From assembly GCA_003131585.1 (NCBI GenBank), contig PKVW01000023.1, forward strand, positions 114,455-178,454: DNA of 64,000 bases, written 5' to 3'. Source of the stretch: Acidobacteriaceae bacterium (GTDB taxonomy: Bacteria > Acidobacteriota > Terriglobia > Terriglobales > Acidobacteriaceae). The translations under genes were made by a program, and so were the position numbers. Shown here piece after piece: positions 58,552 through 64,000 of this stretch (position 1 is its first letter; each line of letters starts with the position of its first letter). The notes beneath the pieces are model-generated. The model made no database searches. It worked only from the letters and a program-made list of their open reading frames with translations, and was not told the DNA's origin.

Positions 58552-61104
58552 ATGACTGGCCAGGTCATAGGTCACTACCGAGTTCTCGAGAAAATCGGCG
58601 CTGGAGCTATGGGCGAGGTTTTTCGGGCGCGCGATGAAAGGCTGGGGCGCGATGTCGCTCTGAAGCTGATCCGGCCGGCTTCCAGCGACAACCCCGATCA
58701 TCTCCGCCGTTTCGAATTAGAAGCCCGCGCCGTCGCGGCGCTGAATCATCCCAATATTGTAGCTATTTATGATGTTGGCTTCGACGAAGGGTCTCCCTAC
58801 ATCGTTTGTGAATTGCTGGAAGGCGAGACCCTGCGCAAACGGCTGGCTGGCGGAGCGTTGCCCGTTCGCCTGACCGTCGACTACTCGCTGCAAATCGCAC
58901 AGGGCCTGATCGCGGCACATGATCGCCGCATCATTCATCGTGACCTGAAACCGGAAAACCTATTTGTGACCACCGATGGACGGGTCAAGATCCTCGATTT
59001 TGGAGTGGCAAAACTGCAATCCGGGCCGGAAGAATCCGGACGCTCCGTGGAAGACTTGACCACTGTCACCAAAAGCGGCGCTGTAGTCGGTACTGTCGCC
59101 TATATGTCACCCGAGCAACTGCGGGGCAAGCCAGTGGACCACCGCAGCGACATCTTCAGTGTGGGCGCGATTCTTTACGAAATGTTGACCGGCCGCCGGG
59201 CCTTTCGCGGCGAGACCGAGGTTGACACAATTACCGCGGTGCTCCTGGAAGATCCTCCAGAAATCAATCTGGAGCAGTCCAGCGTCCCCGTATCATTCCA
59301 GCAAATCGTGCGTCATTGTCTGGAGAAAGAGCCGGAGAATCGCTTTCAATCGGCACGCGATCTGGCATTTGCGCTGGACACTCTTGCAAACGCTTCCGGC
59401 GGACGGGCAACTCACTTCGGGGTTCCGGGGATGCAAGCGAAGGTCGTCCCCTGGGCCGTGGCAGGAGTGCTTCTGGTTGCAACGCTACTGCTCCTGGGTA
59501 ATCAGTGGCGCCAGAAGACTTTGTCTCCCTCTTACCGGCGTCTAACCTTTGAACAGGGCACGGTGTACTCGGCGCGCTTCGCGCCCGACTTTCGTGCAAT
59601 TGTGTACGGTGCGGCTTGGAACGGCAAGCCAGTGCAGATATTCTCCACCGTCGGGGATTCCCTCTTAACTCAGCCGCTCAACCTCACGGACGCAAACTTG
59701 CTCGCGATTTCTCACACCGGCGAACTGGCGGTGGCCCTGCACGGGGCTCACACGGCACATCTGGAAACGGAAGGAGGCACGCTGGCTCGCACACCGCTTG
59801 CCGGAGGGTCTCCTCGAGAAGTCCTCGAAGACGTTCCGTGGGCAGACTGGGATGCAAATGGCGAACTCGCCGTGGTCCACCATACTCAGGGCCGTGATCG
59901 AATTGAGTATCCGATTGGTCATGTTCTATACCAAAGCAACGGCTGGATCAGCCACCTTCGTTTTGCGCCGCAAGCCGACAAACTCGCCTTTATGGACCAT
60001 CCTGCATTGTGGGATGATCGTGGGTCCGTCTTCCTCATAGACCTTAGCGGCCATCGGAGTGCGCTTACGTCCGAGTGGGAATCTGAGGACGGTCTGGCCT
60101 GGAGTCCCGATGGGAAAGAGGTCTGGTTTACAGGCGTCGAACAGGGTATCAACCGAGACTTGGTCGCCGTGAATATGTCTGGACGGATTCGCAGTGTACT
60201 GGACCTGCCTGCCGGCATGACTCTGGAGGATGTAGCGCCGGATGGCCGCGTGCTGGTTAGCCTGGATGCCGAACGTCTTGCTATGGCCACCGCCGCAGGG
60301 AACGGCAAGCCTGTGGATCTTTCCTGGCACGATTGGGACATTGCCAAAGACATTTCCCGCGATGGGCAGTCGGTCTTGTTCGAAGATTCCAGTGAAGCCG
60401 CCGGGACTCACTATTCCGTTGCCATTCGCAAGATCGACGGCACGCCGCCCGTGCAACTGGGTGCAGGAAGCGCGGGCAGCCTTTCCCCCGATGGCAAATG
60501 GGCGATTTCCATTCTCACGGGCGGCACAGGACAGGTGACGCTCGTTCCCATCGGCCCCGGTCAATCTCGCGCGATTGCCGTACCCGGGCTGGAGCACATT
60601 CACAACGGCTCGGCCCATTTCCTGGCGGATGGAAAACGCATCACCGTCAATGCCAACGAATACGGCCGCGGCGTTCGCTGCTATCTGGTGGATTTAGCCG
60701 GCGGTAAACCGATACCGATTACGCCGGAAGGGATTACCGGCGGGTTAGTTTCACCCGACGGCCAATACATTCTTCGAGCCAATGACGCAACAGTAATCGC
60801 GGCGTATCCTATCGCTGGGGGTGCGCCCCGTCCCATCCCCGATCTCGAACCGGGTTTTATTCCCGTCCAGTGGTCGGAGGACAACTCGGCAGTTTATGGG
60901 TATCGACCCGGCCAGGTTCCAACCAAGGTGTACAAGGTCAACGTGGTTACCGGTAAAAAAATTCTCATCCAGGAATTGCAACCCGAGACAACTGCCGGCG
61001 TGGTTACCATCGCGCCCGTGGTTGTAACCCGCGACGGTTCGCGCTCCGCCTACAGCTACTACCAGGTCTTCTCCGTGCTTTATGTAATTTCGGGCTTGCG
61101 ATAG
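58552..61104 (+). CDS. Serine/threonine protein kinase with C-terminal PD40/TolB-like propeller
   Basis: An ATG at 58552 gives 850 residues (MTGQVIGHYRVLEKIGAGAM), the usual start for this family. The frame is open further upstream. Kinase residues: G-loop IGAGAMGEV, VALKLI (Lys), IIHRDLKPEN, ILDFGVAKL and AYMSPEQLRGK. A transmembrane helix (VPWAVAGVLLVATLLLLG) is at about 300-318. The extracytoplasmic part of about 530 residues has propeller strands (LRFAPQADKLAFMDHP, AWSPDGKEVWFTGVE, SLSPDGKWAISIL, LVSPDGQYILRANDA). This fusion is common in acidobacteria. The propeller may sense an external ligand. Confidence 0.92.
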   Translation: MTGQVIGHYRVLEKIGAGAMGEVFRARDERLGRDVALKLIRPASSDNPDHLRRFELEARAVAALNHPNIVAIYDVGFDEGSPYIVCELLEGETLRKRLAGGALPVRLTVDYSLQIAQGLIAAHDRRIIHRDLKPENLFVTTDGRVKILDFGVAKLQSGPEESGRSVEDLTTVTKSGAVVGTVAYMSPEQLRGKPVDHRSDIFSVGAILYEMLTGRRAFRGETEVDTITAVLLEDPPEINLEQSSVPVSFQQIVRHCLEKEPENRFQSARDLAFALDTLANASGGRATHFGVPGMQAKVVPWAVAGVLLVATLLLLGNQWRQKTLSPSYRRLTFEQGTVYSARFAPDFRAIVYGAAWNGKPVQIFSTVGDSLLTQPLNLTDANLLAISHTGELAVALHGAHTAHLETEGGTLARTPLAGGSPREVLEDVPWADWDANGELAVVHHTQGRDRIEYPIGHVLYQSNGWISHLRFAPQADKLAFMDHPALWDDRGSVFLIDLSGHRSALTSEWESEDGLAWSPDGKEVWFTGVEQGINRDLVAVNMSGRIRSVLDLPAGMTLEDVAPDGRVLVSLDAERLAMATAAGNGKPVDLSWHDWDIAKDISRDGQSVLFEDSSEAAGTHYSVAIRKIDGTPPVQLGAGSAGSLSPDGKWAISILTGGTGQVTLVPIGPGQSRAIAVPGLEHIHNGSAHFLADGKRITVNANEYGRGVRCYLVDLAGGKPIPITPEGITGGLVSPDGQYILRANDATVIAAYPIAGGAPRPIPDLEPGFIPVQWSEDNSAVYGYRPGQVPTKVYKVNVVTGKKILIQELQPETTAGVVTIAPVVVTRDGSRSAYSYYQVFSVLYVISGLR

Positions 61105-61129
61105 AGCAGCCGGCCCCCTACTGGACTGC

Positions 61130-62176
61130 TTATTCCAGTGGCCCCGAAAAATCCGCCGGCACATAATGGAAAAAAATGGACGTCGACGTATGGCCCTCCG
61201 CCAAAACATTGCGGTAGTGAGGCACCTTCGTTCCCCGGTAGACCAAGCCGTCACCCAGCGCCTGATAAATCGTGATCGTGCCTTCGGAAGTATCGAGGCG
61301 GAGCGGCCAGGGAGTTGCCAGCTTCGGTTCGGGAGAAAAATCCAGACATAAGGTAACGCTGAACTCGCACTGCTGCCGGTCCGTGTGCTTCTTCAGTTCG
61401 GCGCCGCTCAGGTAAGACGCGAGATAAACATAAGAGGGCTTGATCGCTTCCCCGACGATGGCACTGAGCGCGTTCGCGATCTGGTGATGGAAGAATCGTG
61501 CAACACTCTCATTGTGGGCCACGTAGCGCCGCGGGCTCTGCTCGTCGCCGAGTCGAATGGCTCCCCGCCGGATGGCGTGCCGGTAGTAGCGGCGCAAAGC
61601 CGCAAGATTGAAGGGGTGAATCAAGTTGCCGAGAGATACATATCCTTTTTCTCGAAACTGGTGGGCGCCTTTACTGAGGACTTCAGCCCACTCCGCAAGA
61701 CGGCGCTCGGCGTGATCCGGAGGCGTCAGAATGCCGGCGTCTGCCAACAAAAAGCGCACGTCTCGGGGAAGGGAGTCGGGCACGGGATCTCCCGCGCGAA
61801 GACGCGAAACTACCGCTTCCAGCCGGGGACCCAGCCAAAACGGATGCAGAGCGCGCGTGGCCGGGTCACGCACCCAGGCTACCGTTTCCTCCAAGTGGAA
61901 ATTCTCCAGCAAATGGCGATGCGCTTCCAGTTCTGCCGGCACCTGTCCCGGGGGCAGCACCGAACAGTGCGGATTGAGGAACAGATGCTGAGAGAGGTTC
62001 TGCCACAACCCTTGTGAATCGAGCTGGCGCTGCGGAATCAAGTGCAGCGGCAACTCGTCGAGCAGGCAATGGAATTGGCCTGGGGGCAGCGTCGCGGTAA
62101 GCGTTTGCCGCGACCCTACCCCCATCAGGCCTGCCATCCATGCAAGCCATGCCGTGTCTTTTACTTGTGAAGCCAT
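61130..62176 (-). CDS. 2OG-Fe(II) dioxygenase, prolyl-hydroxylase-like, with unusual N-terminal half
   Basis: A 348-residue protein overlapping the preceding oxygenase gene by 16 nt. The C-terminal half (about 190-345) is a prolyl-4-hydroxylase-like jelly roll: LKKHTDRQQCEFSVTLCLDF gives the HxD ligands, and KVPHYRNVLAEG gives the distal His. The second half of the 2-oxoglutarate site is not certain. The N-terminal 180 residues are unknown; a winged-helix-like stretch (LEAVVSRLRAGDPVPDSLPR and DVRFLLADAGILTPP) vaguely recalls PqqD-type peptide-recognition domains, which is speculative. The substrate is not known. Confidence 0.75.
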   Translation of the reverse strand: MASQVKDTAWLAWMAGLMGVGSRQTLTATLPPGQFHCLLDELPLHLIPQRQLDSQGLWQNLSQHLFLNPHCSVLPPGQVPAELEAHRHLLENFHLEETVAWVRDPATRALHPFWLGPRLEAVVSRLRAGDPVPDSLPRDVRFLLADAGILTPPDHAERRLAEWAEVLSKGAHQFREKGYVSLGNLIHPFNLAALRRYYRHAIRRGAIRLGDEQSPRRYVAHNESVARFFHHQIANALSAIVGEAIKPSYVYLASYLSGAELKKHTDRQQCEFSVTLCLDFSPEPKLATPWPLRLDTSEGTITIYQALGDGLVYRGTKVPHYRNVLAEGHTSTSIFFHYVPADFSGPLE

Positions 62177-63324
62177 CCGTTCAGGGTGAAGCGGCTGTCA
62201 GCGAAAGCCCTTGAGGGGCACTCCACCGGGGTAATCTCGTGCACCAGTGAGCACGGGAAAAACACAATTTGGTTCTGCCTCGGCACGACAGACTGATAGC
62301 TGCCGGTGCCGACGTTCTGCCCGTCTTTCCCCCGCGAATCATGGAGGCGCAACTCCCCGCCTTCAAACTGGCGTGGCTCGCGATGGAAAAAGTAGACGAA
62401 CGTAATACGGCGGGACGCGATTATTTCCTGCGCGTCATCGCTGTGCGCGCCAAAAAAATCTCCGTCATTACTGGCGGTGATTTGAGCCTCCACGTGCGTG
62501 ACCGGAAACTCTTCGACCCCGAGCTGATCCAGCACTCTTGGCAGCACGCACCGGATTCGCTCCAGGATGACTTCATGATGTTTTCCCAACTCCATGAGGA
62601 CCTGCGAGCGACGATGGTTGTAATCGATCAGTCCGGGGTCTCCGCTGGGCGAAATCACCTCGCTGCGCTGGAACTCTGCCTCGTGCTGCACAGCATAGCG
62701 GACAAGTTCGTCGAGCTCCAGAGGAGCCAGGAACTCGTCCAGGACGACGCATTGGGCCCGAATGATCGCAGGCGCGTCCAAAACCGCGACGCCGCTGCCC
62801 GAGTCGGGGTGGCTTTGTTGTGTCCCCTGCTGCACGGGTACGCGTAATGGCCGGAGGCCGCTGGGGGGTTGGGGCGCGCTCGGGGGTTGCGGCGCGCGAC
62901 TGGGCGGTTGAGGCGCACTCGGGGGCTGGGGCGCATTGCTGGGCGGTTGAGGTGCGCTCGGCGGCTGGGGAGCCAGGGGCGTGCGGCTTGGTGGCTGCGG
63001 CGCGCTTGGGGGCTGGGGAGCGTGTAACTGAGGCATAGGGACGGACATGCTCTCTTCCGTCCCGGCGGGGATTCCCGAGTGAGCCAGTATCTGCTCCACA
63101 ATGCTGCCACCTAACACCGCAAAAGCGCGTTGCGCTACGGTTTCACCCACCGAGCGCGCGATGGCTGCAGTTACAGCGGATTGAATCTCTGAACTGCTGC
63201 CGCTGGACACGATCTTGGCATTTTGCAGGAGACTCATCACCAGTTCCCGCTCTCGCGGGATCAGAATGCGTTCATCCTGCATTAACGTTTCAGAAAAGGC
63301 ATCAAGAATCTGCTTCGCCGTCAT
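62161..63324 (-). CDS. 2OG-Fe(II) dioxygenase, prolyl-hydroxylase-like, with eight APQPPS repeats
   Basis: The ATG at 63324 has GGGAGGAG upstream and gives 387 residues. An N-terminal helical domain (about 1-85: AKQILDAFSETLMQDERILI, then VGETVAQRAFAVLGGSIVEQ) is not recognised. Residues about 100-160 hold eight APQPPS hexapeptides in four doublets. The C-terminal part is a P4H-like dioxygenase (DGDFFGAHSDDAQEIIASRR gives HxD; LVHEITPVECPSRAFADSRF gives the distal His and Arg). It should hydroxylate a Pro or another residue using Fe(II), O2 and 2-oxoglutarate. It is the first gene of the pair. Confidence 0.8.
   Translation of the reverse strand: MTAKQILDAFSETLMQDERILIPRERELVMSLLQNAKIVSSGSSSEIQSAVTAAIARSVGETVAQRAFAVLGGSIVEQILAHSGIPAGTEESMSVPMPQLHAPQPPSAPQPPSRTPLAPQPPSAPQPPSNAPQPPSAPQPPSRAPQPPSAPQPPSGLRPLRVPVQQGTQQSHPDSGSGVAVLDAPAIIRAQCVVLDEFLAPLELDELVRYAVQHEAEFQRSEVISPSGDPGLIDYNHRRSQVLMELGKHHEVILERIRCVLPRVLDQLGVEEFPVTHVEAQITASNDGDFFGAHSDDAQEIIASRRITFVYFFHREPRQFEGGELRLHDSRGKDGQNVGTGSYQSVVPRQNQIVFFPCSLVHEITPVECPSRAFADSRFTLNGWLHK
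62860..63025. repeat. APQPPS-coding minisatellite
   Basis: On the minus strand, eight 18-bp units encode APQPPS. They come as four doublets separated by one residue (N, R) or by RTPL. The copies vary at third positions, so selection has kept the peptide. Confidence 0.85.
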
Positions 63325-63479
63325 TGGGTACACTCCTCCCTGTATTTGCTTGAACGTTTAAGTTCCAGTGGGGCGAATGGGGAAGCAGCTTTCGCCCAGA
63401 CAGTACCACCAAGCGGGCAGATTATCAAACAGAAATTTTATTGGCTGCAAAGGCAAGCCCGGCGCGAAGGAGGAAGGCC

Positions 63480-64000
63480 TTACCGGCTGGCCATGGCTCC
63501 GGCCATCGAGTGGAAAATCTTCATCCCGTCGGTGCAGCCCAATTCGGGTTCGGAAGACCGTTCGGGATGAGGCATCATGCCAAGCACATTGCCGCCCGCG
63601 CTGCAGATGCCGGCGATATTGTCCAGAGAACCGTTCGGATTGGCCGACGGCGAAATCTCACCGGCCGGGGTAGCATAGCGAAACACGACGCGGTCGTCTC
63701 GCTGCAACTCATCCAAGGTTGCCTGTTCGCAGAAATAGTTCCCGTCCATGTGGCCGATCGGGATGGTCAACACTTCTCCTTGCGAACAGGCGTTGGTGAA
63801 AGGAGTAGCGGCATTCTCCACCCGCACCCGCACTGGCTTGCAGACGTATTTCAGGCCCGTGTTACGCATGAGAGCTCCCGGCAAAAGCCCCGACTCGCAC
63901 AGGATCTGAAAACCGTTGCAGATTCCCAGCACCAGACCGCCGCCGTTGGCAAATCGGCGTACCGATTCCATCACCGGAGAGAACTTCGCAATCGCCCCGG
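63480..64000 (-). CDS. purQ: Phosphoribosylformylglycinamidine synthase subunit PurQ, C-terminal part
   Basis: A class-I glutamine amidotransferase cut by the window edge. The nucleophile is in [20 protein letters not shown], and the catalytic His/Glu in [14 protein letters not shown] near the end. [14 protein letters not shown] and [20 protein letters not shown] cut at 125 also match PurQ. It supplies ammonia to PurL in purine synthesis. The N-terminus lies beyond base 64000. Confidence 0.93.
   Translation of the reverse strand, partial: GAIAKFSPVMESVRRFANGGGLVLGICNGFQILCESGLLPGALMRNTGLKYVCKPVRVRVENAATPFTNACSQGEVLTIPIGHMDGNYFCEQATLDELQRDDRVVFRYATPAGEISPSANPNGSLDNIAGICSAGGNVLGMMPHPERSSEPELGCTDGMKIFHSMAGAMASR

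Noticed and set aside
1-64000. Prophage, integrative element or insertion sequence
   Set aside because: No integrase, transposase or phage structural gene was recognised, and the single tRNA has no attachment-site duplication that I could see.

Overview
The window looks like a chromosomal segment of a GC-rich acidobacterium (Terriglobia/Koribacter-like). This is inferred from family content: an Oar-like TonB-dependent receptor with a carboxypeptidase-regulatory N-terminal domain, Ser/Thr kinases fused to PD40 propellers, DUF5818 and DUF4870 proteins, an EgtB/EgtD pair, small basic proteins of acidobacterial type, and many short palindromic intergenic repeats. I see no transposase, integrase, phage gene, rRNA or CRISPR array. 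There is one tRNA, tRNA-Arg(CCU).

Layout. 1-8.7 kb: 5' part of a Ser/Thr kinase, a HAD phosphatase, a zinc-ribbon/NTF2-like protein, a TonB C-terminal-like protein, a Tat-exported metallophosphoesterase, a large TonB-dependent receptor and a secreted repeat protein. 8.9-12.3 kb: egtB-egtD (ergothioneine) and a divergent PhzF-family gene. 12.3-14.6 kb: an overlapping three-gene osmoprotectant ABC operon, preceded by an odd 14-bp minisatellite. 14.9-17.6 kb: a FecR-domain membrane protein, then a tightly coupled operon of a 51-residue basic protein, a receiver-like protein without its phospho-acceptor, and a one-RRM RNA-binding protein. 17.7-19.3 kb: DEAD-box helicase and the tRNA. 19.6-31 kb: an envelope/efflux island with a small secreted protein, an RND pump (MFP, permease, TolC), an OprO/P-like porin, a Cys-rich propeller lipoprotein and a LVIVD-like protein. 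A degraded copy of the LVIVD gene sits upstream of the pump. 31-41 kb: small secreted proteins, a second porin with a Pho-box-like promoter, an RNB exonuclease, a second FecR-domain protein, a DHH phosphoesterase, and a fur-DUF4870-DUF4870 cluster behind a Fur-box palindrome. 41-64 kb: mostly housekeeping genes (penicillin acylase family, HMT/MTHFR fusion, xseB, a receiver protein, ispA, bshB1-like, O-methyltransferase, MBL hydrolase, hpt, GAF-SpoIIE phosphatase, lysA, nadK, tlyA, yebC), a kinase-propeller fusion, two overlapping 2OG-Fe(II) oxygenase genes and the 3' part of purQ.

The least explained parts are three. First, the pair of prolyl-hydroxylase-like enzymes, one of which carries eight APQPPS repeats. 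Second, the smORF/pseudo-receiver/RRM operon held together by ATGA overlaps. Third, the paralogous FecR-domain proteins that share a C-terminal membrane anchor and tail. Two genome-wide habits also show. In-frame minisatellites interrupt several enzymes. Several start codons lack a Shine-Dalgarno sequence but have a -10-like hexamer 7-10 nt upstream, which suggests leaderless mRNAs.
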